From Portulaca oleracea (taxonomy: Eukaryota > Streptophyta > Magnoliopsida > Caryophyllales > Portulacaceae), in the NCBI GenBank assembly GCA_029582165.1, contig CM055886.1, positions 23,374,669 to 23,438,668 on the forward strand: 64,000 nt of DNA. Direction: 5' to 3'. Below the pieces are notes generated by a model. That model was not told the origin of the DNA, did not search any database, and worked only from the letters and a program-made list of their open reading frames with translations. The position numbers and the translations under genes were made by a program. The stretch's first letter is position 1. Each line of letters opens with the position of its first letter. This document shows positions 1-10,909 of this stretch, in pieces.

Positions 1-1310
1 ACCACCCCGCTCTTTTTGAAGGTATAACGATTCTTGAGAACAAGCGGGTGAACATACTTCGCACGGTGTTGCCGGTTAGCTCCTCTATCCATGTTCTCGT
101 TGAAATCCCCGATATAAGCATCACAAGAGAGTGAAACTACCGATGCTTGCTGAACCGTTTGCTTAACCTCGAATGTGAAAGCTTGGACCCGGTCCCGACA
201 CGGTCCATACTCCCCCTCTTGAAGAAGAGTTGCCCTTAACTCTTGGGCATAAAAATCAATGCATCCCCCATGACTTTGTATTCCAATGGAGAGACTTCCT
301 ATAAACCCAAGCATGGCTACACTAAGAACTCCTCCTTTTTTGAATGAGTAGCGATTCTTGAAGAGGGCCGGGGTTGTCTCTTCTTCTTGGTAGCTTCTTC
401 TTTTAATCCTAACATTAATTATCTTGTTGAACACAACAAGATATTTATCACAAGAAAGATTGATGTTGAGATAATCATAATGGACCTTACTTTCAATCAA
501 TCTTGGCTCAAGGATTGCCTTACTAGGTTGATAGTGCATGACCTCCTCTTGTGGAAGCTCTTGAATTCGCGCCTCCTCCTTTAAGAACTCTCATTGGATC
601 TCTTCAAGCTCAATGAGCTCTCCTTCACTTGCCATAAGATGGACTTCTTCCATTACCTCTTGTTCTTTCTTTTTCTCAACCTCCTCAAACTTTTCAAGTT
701 GGGAAGGAAGGTTTTGCTCATCAACTTCCTTCTTCATACCACATGTTTGCTCTTCCACACCAAAGGATTCTTCAATCCAAGCCGTAACCATAGCCATTGT
801 CGGGCATTGCAAAGCATTGTGTCCCACACGCCGACATTTGACACACATCCAAGACGTGACGGTCGTTAGTGTGGAATAGTAGAATGGCTCCTCAATAGTG
901 TCCCATTGATGATTGCGTCGAAGCGAATCTCTATCATCGTCACTCGACTCGTAGGAAGGAGGAGGATGGATAGGGATACGAGTGGACCTCCTTTGTTCGT
1001 CTCGGGGTTGTCTTTGATACTCTTGGGGTAGGTTGTTCACTTGGACCTTAAGGTTGTCAAGAGTCCGCTCGATAGTGGAGAATCAGTTCTCGTAGGCGGA
1101 GAGTCGGTCCTCGTAGGCGGAGATTCGATTCTCCACAGCTTGAACTTGAGGACTTCGGCGTCGGCTTGATTCCTTTCGATTGGAATTATGTTCATCGTCC
1201 ATATCGAAGGAAGGGTGAAGGATGGATTGTGTTTGAGATAATTTGTGGAGTTTGGGGGTTTTCTTGTAGATGGCTTGTGTTTGGCTAAGGGTTCTTTGTG
1301 TTTTTCTCAC
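1..1310 (-). pseudogene. gag-like ORF of an LTR retrotransposon, two in-frame stops, runs off the window edge
   Basis: Reading - from the ATG at 1310, one frame stays open to base 1 except for two TGA codons (about 1083-1085 and 588-590). Order: a basic and Ser/Arg-rich start; a short heptad-like stretch with the repeated motif ENRISAYEDRLSAYEN; a proline-rich basic stretch; a CCHC zinc knuckle (CVKCRRVGHNALQC, C-x2-C-x4-H-x4-C); a very acidic Glu-rich tail; then about 195 codons of unknown sequence holding two related modules (about 465-320 and 140-1), each with LSCD...FN...LKNRY-FKK-GV. The zinc knuckle and the primer-binding site just upstream (1542-1555) mark it as the gag region of an LTR element. 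No protease or reverse transcriptase is visible inside the window. Inference: a decayed or non-autonomous element. The downstream modules do not resemble a standard pol domain I know. Confidence 0.7.
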
Positions 1311-1541
1311 TTAGGCAATTTATCGAACACCTTGTGGGCACAAATTTCCAACTCTTCCTCAAAGCTCCAATATGCACCAAAATCAATAAACAAAATAGCA
1401 ATAACAACTTCTCAAACACACTTGGAGGCACAAGGGAGGGGAACACCAATATTTCAATAAAAATACCAAAATCCAACAATAGAGAATAAACTAGCAAGAA
1501 CAATGGAGAAATGAACAAATACTCAAGCTAATGCAAACCTT

Positions 1542-1555
1542 GAGCTCTCATACCA
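1542..1555 (-). other. Primer-binding site (initiator-Met tRNA type)
   Basis: On the - strand this reads TGGTATGAGAGCTC, one mismatch in the core from the common plant PBS TGGTATCAGAGC. It lies 2 bases inside the putative LTR end (LTR begins TGGAGCGG at 1558 in + orientation) and upstream of the gag-like frame, the expected arrangement. Confidence 0.7.
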
Positions 1556-1557
1556 AG

Positions 1558-2000
1558 TGGAGCGGTTCCCGATGCGCGGTGGATTGAATAATAAACTTAG
1601 CTTGAGTGGTTCTTGAAGAGGAGAAGAGAGAAGACCTCTTGAGCATCCATAATCAATAGAATAGAGAGAGAATGAAGCCACTCTCAAACACCCATGCTTG
1701 AATCATCACGATAATAATCAAGAACTTGCATAACAATCAAAATCAACCAACATTAAGCTTGCACACCAAAGGGATTGGATATGATTTTGAATAAAGAAGA
1801 ATCCACCACCATAAACTAACACCCCACCATGACCATCCTATGAAATATTACCATGAATATCCAATAACTATGATCTTTGTTGTTGATTGAACACTTCAAA
1901 ATCTATGTTATAGCTATTTAAAGATTGATCTTCATCCGATATAATATATAACACTAAAGGAGCAATACTCTAATTTTAAGAGAACATGGTAACATCTCAT
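1558..2000 (-). repeat. Putative 5' LTR of the 1-1310 element (outer end not defined)
   Basis: The sequence next to the PBS starts with TG in + orientation, as an LTR end should. A TATA-like CTTTAAATAGC on - lies near 1915. The outer end cannot be fixed because the partner LTR is outside the window. Bases 2000-2200 are AT-rich with nothing recognisable. Confidence 0.5.
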
Positions 2001-2629
2001 ATAAGGGTATAAAAAAAAATCAAATGGGTAATTTTTGTATAGAATTAATATTGAGCTCACACAATAGTGGATTTATTAAGCCTTTAAATTAGGGATAACC
2101 AATATATTATTACATTCATAGATGAATATATAATACAATCTATAGTTTTTATCTTGAATCATATTAAAATTTAAATATAACTTTTTTGTGGGTTAAGACA
2201 CCCGGCGGGGCTCATCTATATGTGTAGTAGTGGCGTCAATTAACACCACCAATTTTATTTTTTTTTTAAAAAAAATCTGTTTAGAAAAAAAAAGAAAAAT
2301 ATTGGATTATATATAAATTGACACCAAAGTGGATTAGAAAAGAGTGGGTAGCTGGCTGGTTCATGTGCGTGCAAGCAATAGGAATTGCATAGTTGAGGAG
2401 GTTGCAAGTTTAATCCCTAGGGGTTGCCTCTTTTTATTAAGCTATTTCTATTTTTTTTCATTAGCAGCAGGCAACATATTTAAACAGTTGCTGACTGTTC
2501 TGATTTAACCGCAGGCCCTTTTTTTCACTCATGTCTACCAAGCGATTTGTTCAATCTCTCCAACCCTAACACCATTATTGAATTGTAATTTATATAAGTC
2601 ACTCTATTATTCTTTTCTCAAGTTACTAT

Positions 2630-2990
2630 TTCCTCTTTATTGAATTTATTCTCATACTTGGTTGCTATTTATGAATTAGATTTATGTGATTAAGTCAATA
2701 TGATTAAATTAGGGTTTGTTAATTCACTTAATTGTTTGTTGTATCGCTTGTATGTGTATGAATGAACAAATTTTGTTAAACTATTGTTTATACACTTATA
2801 AATCGAATTATACTCTTTCCTCTTGAATGAATTTATTATCATATTTAGCTATAATTTATAGATTAGATTTTTGGGATTAAATCAATATGATTATATTAGT
2901 ATTTGCTAATTGCTTGTTGTATGTTTATGAATGAACAAATTTTGTTAAACTATCGTTTAATTTGTACACATATAAATTAAATTATATACT
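2630..2990. repeat. Tandem duplication, about 180-bp unit, inside the hAT 5' region
   Basis: Two diverged copies (about 2630-2815 and 2817-2990) share in order GAATTTATT-TCATA, TTATG/TAGATTAGATTT, GATTAA-TCAATATGATTA, TTGTTGTAT and ATGAATGAACAAATTTTGTTAAACTAT. Confidence 0.7.
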
Positions 2991-3114
2991 ATTTATGTGA
3001 AATTGTTGAGGTTGTTAAGTGTTTGAATGAAATTCATTAATTTATTATATTAGGTTAGGCGTGTTTTGTAAAATTGTAGGTGATTATAATTTTATTTTTT
3101 ACTTTTAGTTTAAT

Positions 3115-5564
3115 ATGGAGAGATAGTTTAAGAAGGTGGCTAGGGAATAGACCTCTCATTCTAACCCTCGTTCAGGAACCTCATCCCAAAATCCACCATT
3201 GGATCGAGAAAGGGACAATGTTGGTGTATCTCAAACACCACCAACACCACATTCTGAAGCCAATACAAACTCTTTTGATTCTACGAGGAGAAGTTATGCT
3301 GATCTAAATGCTCTTCCATATGATCCAAGGCAAAGAAAACCTATTTCGCATTATCACCCAAATGATCATGATGCAGTAAGAAGAACATATATTCTAAAAG
3401 GCCCATATCAACCCCGAAATCACAACTTTGTTGAAATTGAAATATTTGGAGTCATACGTCGATTCAATGAATTATGGTTTGATGAATATTCTAGTTGGTT
3501 AGAATATAGCATGAAAGAAGAGGTTGCATTTTGTTTGTGCTGCTACTTGTTTAAGAATGATGGTTCGGGTGGTAATAGTGGAGGGGATTCTTTTACATGT
3601 GATGGGTTTCAAGGTTGGAATTAGAAGAAGAGACTTGATGTGCATGTTGGTTCGATAAATAGTGTGCACATTCAATGTTTTAAGAGGTATGAAGATCTTA
3701 TGAGACAAAGGCAATCTATTGCAAGTGTCTTACATAAACAATCTGATCAAGATAGATGTGTGAACCGAATTCGATTGAATGCTTCAGTTGATGTAGCTAG
3801 ATTGCTTTTGCGTCAAGGAAGTTCTTTTCGAGATCATGATGAAAGTGAATCTTCAACAAGAAAAGGGAAGTTTTTTACTATATTGCAGTTTCTTGTTGTG
3901 CAAAATGAAAGTATTGGAAGTGCTATTTTGGATAATTCCCCGGGCAACGCTACTATTACTTCTCATAGCGTACAAACAAAAATTGTCAACTGTTGTGCTA
4001 AAGAAACTATAAAGGCTATGCTTGAAGAACTTGGGGATGGATACTTTTCAATATTAGTTGATGACTCTCGTGACATATCTAGAAGCAACAAATGTTCTTG
4101 TTTTGAGTGTATGTGTTCCAAACAGGGGTTGTGAAAGAGCGTTTGGTTGGTGTTCAATATGTCACTGATACAGGTTCTTTGTCTTTAAAGATAAAAATTT
4201 ATTCTATACTTTCTATGTTATCACTGAGTCCTTCTCGGATACGAGGGTAAAGGTATGATGGGGCTAGTAATATGCGTGGTCATATCAATGGTCTTAGGAG
4301 CTTGATTATGGAGGATTGTTCATTTGCCTATTATGTACATTGTTTTGCTCATCAACTCTAATTGAAACTTATTGTCGTTGCACATGGTAATGATGATATT
4401 GGATGGCTAGTTGTTCTAGTTCAACTTATGTTAACTATGATAGGAGGTTCTTATAAACGCAGAGATGGCTTCTGAGAAAAACAAGCAGAGAAACTTGAGG
4501 AAGCACTGTGTATGGGTCAACTTCAAACTAAGCGAGGTTTGAATCAAGAGCTTGGATTAGCTAGACCTGGAGACACTCGTTGGGGCTCTTATTATAAATC
4601 ATTTTTGAATATTATAATCATGTTTGATCCGATGACTTCTGTTCTTGAAGCGATGACAGTTTTTTAACTCATTGGCAAGAGAGGGTGAAGGCCAAAAGTT
4701 TTTTAGATGACATGCTAAGGTTTGACTTTGCTTTCTTGATACACTTGAGAGGTTGGTGTTGAGTATTACAAATGATCTCAGTAAAGCCTTACAAAGAATA
4801 GATCAAGATTGTCAATGTTATGTCATAACTTGGTACGACTAAGAAGCACTTAACAAATACAAGGGAAAGAGGATGGGATTCTTTGCTCAAAGATGTGCCT
4901 GAATTCTGCGAAAAATATGATATTGTGATTTCTTCTATGGTTTACCTCTATGTTAGCCGGGGCAAAAGATCAAAACGTAGAGTTTCCACATTAACAAATG
5001 AGCACCATTATCGTGTTGATGTGCTTTACTCCATTATTGATATGCAATTGCAAGAGCTCAATAGTTGCTTTCCAGAGGCAGGCACTGATTTGCTTCTTGG
5101 TGTAGCATGCCTTAACCTTGCTTGCTCCTTTTGCAACTTTGATGAGGAAAAATTACTTCGAATAGCTCGGTTGTATCCCATGGATTTTGACGAGTGGTCT
5201 TTGGAGAGGCTTAAAGACGATCTTACTAGTTTCGTTGATTATGTGCGAAATGATGAGAGGTTCTCCAACTTGAAAGGCCTTTTTGAACTTTCAATGAAAA
5301 TGGCTGAGACACAATTGCACTTGAACTTTCGCCGCATATATTTGCTTGTCAAGTTAGCTTTGCTTCTGCCGTATTCCACTGCATCAGTTGAGAAAATATT
5401 TTCGGCGATGAAATTTATTAAGACCAGTTTGCGTAATAGAATGTCAGACGAGTTTTAAATGATGTTGTTATTACTTATTTTGAGGATGATGTGTTTGAAG
5501 AAGTATCCAATGAGGCTATCATATATCGTTTTCAGAAGATGCATGATCGTGGATTGGAAGTGTA
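3115..5564 (+). pseudogene. hAT transposase (TTF-type / ZMYM1-like), multiple stops and frameshifts
   Basis: The ATG at 3115 opens the frame, with early TAG codons soon after. The first recognisable domain is the TTF-type N-terminal zinc-finger region (DLNALPYDPRQRKPISHYHP... then CLCCYLF, residues typical of plant ZMYM1-like transposases), followed by a stop after FQGWN near 3622 and continuation in 3640-4134. The DUF4371-like middle is shredded between 4135 and 4880. The C-terminal hAT dimerisation region is well kept (LLPYSTASVEKIFSAMKF, then SLRNRMSDEF); a one-base shift at 5455 then moves the frame for the last 35 codons, which end EV-stop at 5564. Known family role: cut-and-paste transposition through an RNase H-like fold. 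Here it cannot be functional. Confidence 0.9.
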
Positions 5565-5734
5565 GGTATGTATTAGTTATTTAATATCATTTTTAGCGCT
5601 TACTTTGACGTTTATGTATTAGATTATCATGGATTGGTTATATTTTGACGTTTATTTTAGCGCTTATTTGTGTTTAATATTTTTTTAAGAAAATTATCTG
5701 ACACCACTAACTTTGAATCCTGGACCTGCCACTG

Positions 5735-6909
5735 TCGCCCGCCTATGATCGAATGATTGATATAAAAATCAATCAAAACGAGACTAATCATCAATCGAGG
5801 GTGTGTTTATATTTACTTGGAGAGAGGGAGTGAAAAGAAGGTGATCTATCATATTTATTCTGTTCGGGACTAGATCCTAAAATTAAGGGTATAAAAACTA
5901 AAAAGGGGAATAGAAGAATTTTAATATTTCCCATGTTTTCAAATCCTCTCCATTTTCCTCATTGATTTTTTTTCCAAACATGATTAATTATTATTGTCTC
6001 CCCTCTTTTCTTATCCCTTCTATTATTTTACCCTCTCTTTTCCTCACCTTCCCATTTAAAATCAATCAAATCACATGGTAAAAGAAACGATGGAAGTTAA
6101 TTATTTTTAGAAAAATTGGATCAAAATAATACAAATTTTGAAGGTATAAGACAATAACAATACAAACAATTTTCTTAGGTATGACTGGCAAAAAATTTTA
6201 AGGGTATATTATGTGGTAGCAGTACTTCACCAAGTACATGAAATAGAAATTTTGTTTAAACATGACGTGGAGGATGATGCTTGGTCGTTGAGCCTTGGTT
6301 GCAAGTTTTTTGCATAGGGTAACGAAGATTTTTGTGAAAACCTCCATCATTTTATTATTTTGTTTAATATGGGAGAACTGGCGTCACGGTCATTTCTTGA
6401 GACAACAATCCATATTAACTAAGAACTTCACCAGTTTGTAAAATAATCTTATATCAAAATGTCAACAACTAAGCACCACCCTCAACCTCATGGTGAAACT
6501 GGGTCCTCACCTCATGGACTCGATAGTGTAATGCTACATATCTCAAAAATTCATATTCTTCACATAAAAAAATATTATTCATAATAATATCATCCAATAT
6601 CCATAATTTATATAATTTTGATCTAATTTTTTATTTTGTTTAGGTATATAACTTTTTTGTTGGGGGTGGAGGAGAGGAATTTATTTGACTTAGATCCCCC
6701 CCCCCCCCCCCAAAAAATTATAATTGATTTTCTTTTTCCTTTTCTCGTGTGGTGGACTTGAAATATTGGTTTGTTATAAAAGTCCCACTAGTTTGGTACT
6801 TGACTTCACCTATTTTCAGCTCCACAAGAGGAACCCGCCCCTACTTGGATCCACGCATTTCCTCACCTCTGCAAGTCGAATTCCCGGAAAGAAGAAGAAG
6901 AAGAAGAAG
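5735..6909. other. Intergenic region and presumed promoter of the TLC gene
   Basis: AT-rich, no coding remnant seen. It contains a 16-C homopolymer at 6696-6711 and a possible TATA motif (GGTATATAAC, about 6641-6650), followed by a run of AAG triplets immediately before the start codon at 6910. Core promoter placement is inference. Confidence 0.4.
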
Positions 6910-8553
6910 ATGAAAATGGAGGATTATGTGGTGAACACAATTATAGCAGCAGTAATATTCTGGACAAGCCTCCTGTTTATCCTAAGAAAGCTGTTCCCAA
7001 ATCGTTCTTATGAGTTCTGCAACCGATTAGTCTCCGTAGCCCACGCTACTCTTGGTGTCACTCTGGCTTGTCTCTCTGTTCAAGATTGGTCTCGCCCTGT
7101 TTATCCCATGGCCTCAAAATCCTCCCCCAAACAGGCCTGTCCTTTATCAAATTTTAATAACTTTTTAACCCCCTACCTCTGTTTGTCTAGGTTTAAAGTT
7201 CTGGGTTTTGCGGGGATTTAGGTTTAGCCATAAAACTGATTTATGGGTGTTTGTGTAGATGCGAACATTGGCAGTTTCAGTGGGTTACTTCATATATGAT
7301 CTGGTGATTTCCCAGTTTGACAAGAAGTCCAGTTTAGACAACACAATTCACCATCTGGTCTGCATAATTGGACTTGGAGCAGGCCTCGCCTACCAGAAAG
7401 TATTATTTTTACTGCTTTATTCCCTCTTTCTGAATCTACCATGTTTATTTTGTTTGACAGTTGCATTGAATGCAACGCAGTGTGGGTCAGAGATGGTGGC
7501 AGCATTGTTCATAACCGAGCTATCAACCCCATTTTTGCATTTCAGAGAGTTTCTTAAAGAACTTGGTTACAAAGACGCCCCTCTTAATTTGGCTGCTGAT
7601 GTGAGTTCTGTTCTTCTCTTCTTTTCCATTAATATGCATACCGTGATTTTTTGAAGGCATAATATTAGGGCTTCCTCTTATTATGCGGAAGGGAAGATTG
7701 GAAACGGGTAGGTTTGGAAAATGGAAAGATTCAAAGGATGAATAAATTTGAGTAAATGGTATGGGGGTAGGAGATGGAAGTGTCCAACATGTGTACTGGA
7801 GTGTTAACGAGTGCTAATCAATGATCATCAACAAAAATTATTGTTAGAAAATCTTTGTTTTATTTCGAAAAAAATAGTCATTTTATGATAGATAATAATA
7901 TTGAGAACTTGAGACAGAGGGAGATGGACTAAGATGCCTATGATGAATTTCGAAATTATAACTAAAATATAAAAATAGGAAAATCGCAAATGTTGATGAA
8001 TTTTAGTAGTAGCAATCAATAATCATATTCATATTTTAGGGGAAATAAAGTAATGAGCCTCTCATAAGTGAAAATATTGATATATAGTAAACGCTTATCA
8101 ATCATGATACGTCAAAAAACAAACATTTTGAATAAATAATAAAATATTCTTGAAGTGAAAAATGTTGATTCTATCATGAAAACATATTTGAGCAATATTA
8201 AGAACTTTTATTTCTACAGGTTTAATGATATGGCTTAGGTTCCATACTTCCATGACTAATCTTGTAACAACTAACAAAAGTCAGCTTTAAATACTTGTGT
8301 AAGACTACCCACATGTTTTGGTGACGATGGCATTAAAATGAGGAGGATCACAGGATGGCCTTTACTGTATCATAGAGGAAACATTGGTCCATATTTATAA
8401 TTAAGTTTTGCTATAATTATTCATTGAATTACTATTATAATTATTTCTGTTTTCATCAAGTATTAACATGAAATAATATATCATAAAAAATTAATTTACA
8501 AATTTTATGCTTTAGACAGAACTTTCTTTTTTGACACAAAAGGAACACAAAAG

Positions 8554-8603
<50 letters not shown>

Positions 8604-10909
8604 ACCTTTTCTCATGGGATATGTTGTGTAGTAAGAATATTGAATTAGGTAAAAGTTCAAAATTCAGAAGGTATGTAATTTATTAGAAGTTTTAGGAAGT
8701 AGTTGGCAGCTTCCTGCAATGGTTATGGAGTATTCAATATTCATAGTAGTAAATTAGTTACGTGAATTGAAGGTCTTGGCTAATGTCCTGGGTGTGGGTC
8801 ACCTGAGTTTCACCTGAATTGGCGTGTATTTGTATATATATTGCAACGCAATTTATGTGATGACTCCTAATTTCATGTAAGTAGGGAAATTTGGGTAATT
8901 AGGAGTAGAATAGTTTTACGAAAATGATAAACATCTTGACACAAGATGACTCTTAACCATCTTGCATTTCTTCTAAATCACTAATAAAGTAAAATATAAG
9001 TGTATTTAAATCATTCTAAAGGTACGTTTAATTATTTATAGGGTTACTACAACTTATAAACAATTTAAAAATAATTATTTATTTATATTTATTTTATAAA
9101 TATAAAACTATGTATAAAATGTGAATTTTCTACTATGATTAATAAAATTAGGTTATAATTATATTTTTTCACCGGACTAATAAGTATTATATTATTATAA
9201 TTGATAAATATATGTAATTATTAAAGAAAATATTAATAAAAGTTACAAAAATGTGAAATATGAACAATTCAAGATGGTTAAGAACCATCTTGAGTCAAGA
9301 TGGTTATCATGGTCCGTCTAATGTAGTGATATTCTTTGGGTTGATATATGTAGAATAAAAGTATGTCTAAATCAAAAAACAACCACTACATTATAGAAAA
9401 AACCGAGTTTAAATAGCTTTAATTCAGCACTGTGCTGCTGATGAATACAACCCTTAAAGTTTGAGATATTCATTTCAAAAATTTAGTTTGGGATATTATG
9501 ATAAACAATGCTCAATAATGGAGATATTAAAACCTAATAATCCTTTAATAATTATCCCATTTTCACAAAGATTATTTACTCTCCCGTTCCTTAATATTTA
9601 TCACTTTAACCAAAATTTTTAATTTTCCATATATATACTTTACAACTACAAATCAATATTTATGACTCTTAATTTATACCATATTTCCCCTTATTTTTAT
9701 CATTTACAATAAAATTATCTGATTGAATAAGTGGTATTTTTGTCAATGTACTTATCAACAACCATTTTCTTGATATGTTCTCAATCTTTAAAAATGACAA
9801 TTATAAGAGCTCAAAAAAAAGATAATTATAAGAAATGGACATAGTATTATGTCTTATATTTTAAAAATTAGATTAATTTATGCGAACTTTTTTCTGTTTT
9901 ACAAGTATAATTTATAAATTAATTAATGTATATTATTTATAAATTAAATTAATATATGTTAGAGTGTAAATGAGCTAAATCAGATAATGTTAATTTCATG
10001 AAGATAATGTTTGCTTTCATATTTTCTATCGCAAGGATGATTGGTGGACCATACCTCACGTACGTGACTTTGACTGCCGATAATCCTTTCCTAATTAAGG
10101 TAGTATTCAATTTCTTGCCCCAGCAACTACCCCCCACCCTGAGTTGCAGATTGAATTGAAATACTCCCTCAGTTCCATACTTCCATATTAGTTGTTCTTT
10201 TATGCAATCGTTAAACTTGAAAAGTTTGCTCATTAATGTCTCAATATCGTTAAATTTGTGACGAAAAATACTGTTATAAAAATATACTATAATAAATTTT
10301 TGATAAAATACTATACAAAAATTTCAGTTAAAGAGTGACATCAAAAACCGTCTAATATGTATTAAGCGATAGTAAATATGGAAAAGATAATCTATCTATT
10401 TGTTTCAAAATGCGTCTAATTTCCTGTTTATTTCTTGCTATAAATTAGTGGACGGTCTTATGATCAAATAGAATTAATGCCTTTGCAACTTTGTTGAACC
10501 ACTTTAAAACATAGGTGATTGGTAGGATACATTCTAATCTTGAGTCCACGGAACTTATTGTATTTAATTTGTTTAAATATTTCTGACATCAGAGGATTTG
10601 TTGTTGTAACAACCTAAGCTAATCCCGAGCATATAATATTAAAGACTTAAAATTAGGGCTCTATATATAAATACAAGTAACATCAATTGGATGTATATGT
10701 TTTTGGCTCATTTTAGAGTTAGTTTATATTTTGGTGTGGTGAATTTGTATGGAATAAAAGGGATGACAATATTGTTAACACTGTGGTTACAGGCAATGGC
10801 ATCTGGATTACAACTTGTGAGCACATTTTGGTTCTACAAAATATTGAGAATGGTGAGGTATAAGCTCACCAGTAGGCCATCCTCAACCTCTCTCAAAAAG
10901 GTGGCATGA
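6910..10909 (+). CDS. TLC domain-containing membrane protein, 5 exons
   Basis: Exons: 6910-7134, 7259-7399, 7481-7600, 10004-10099, 10793-10909 (stop 10907-10909); all introns are phase 0, giving 232 codons. The product is a hydrophobic multipass protein of the TRAM/LAG1/CLN8 (TLC) superfamily: an N-terminal membrane segment (about residues 8-28), the conserved DNTIHHLV motif with paired His near 106-107, then GAGLAYQK-CGSEMVAALFITELSTPF, PLNLAAD-IMFAFIFSIARMIGGPY and a final GLQLVSTFWFYKILRMVRYKL helix with a basic tail. Family members sit in ER or other endomembranes and are tied to lipid handling; a specific reaction cannot be assigned. The ATG at 6910 is chosen over the upstream open frame (from 6724) because that extension is low-complexity polylysine and does not look like the family; ATG 6916 is also possible. 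Intron 1 appears to use a GC donor (CAG|gcctgt). Intron 4 is 2.4 kb and transposon-rich. Confidence 0.88.
8556..8599. repeat. (TA)n microsatellite in TLC intron 4
   Basis: About 22 TA dinucleotides in an uninterrupted run. Confidence 0.95.
8923..9313. mobile_element. MITE / foldback element in TLC intron 4
   Basis: Left end ATGATAAACATCTTGACACAAGATGACTCTTAACCATCTTG, and the reverse complement of the right end reads ATGATAACCATCTTGACTCAAGATGGTTCTTAACCATCTTG. The ~40-bp terminal inverted repeats enclose an AT-rich core. Each terminal repeat is itself a small palindrome (CATCTTG...CAAGATG). No clear target duplication, so the superfamily is unassigned. Confidence 0.8.
9579..9844. mobile_element. 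Degenerate Stowaway-like MITE in TLC intron 4
   Basis: Left end TA|CTCTCCCGTTCCTTAATATTTATC, right end (reverse complement) TA|CTATGTCCATTTCTTATAATTATC; 266 bp, the same length as the clear Stowaway copy at 36154-36419. TA flanks both sides. The termini have drifted, so confidence is moderate. Confidence 0.5.

Larger units (their letters stand above)
2203..5734 (+). mobile_element. Decayed hAT transposon (zinc finger MYM-type 1-like group)
   Basis: The right end (...ACACCACTAACTTTGAATCCTGGACCTGCCACTG, ending 5734) matches the right end of the second hAT copy at 28684 (...ACACCCCTGTCTTTGAATCCTGGCTTCGCCACTG). The left end is placed near 2203, where GGGGCTCATC...GGCGTCAATTAACACCACC resembles the left end of that copy. 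The left boundary and target duplication are not clear. The element encloses a transposase pseudogene (3115-5564) and a tandem duplication (2630-2990). Confidence 0.6.

Noticed and set aside
594..879. Two + strand open frames over the zinc-knuckle gag
   Set aside because: They are antisense shadows of the - strand gag frame, which has a recognisable CCHC motif.
6724..6909. N-terminal extension of the TLC gene
   Set aside because: Open, but low complexity (Lys run from AAG repeats) and unlike family N-termini; the ATG at 6910 or 6916 fits better.
10164..10440. Third Stowaway-like MITE in TLC intron 4
   Set aside because: The left end TACTCCCTCAGTTCC looks right, but no matching inverted right end was found.
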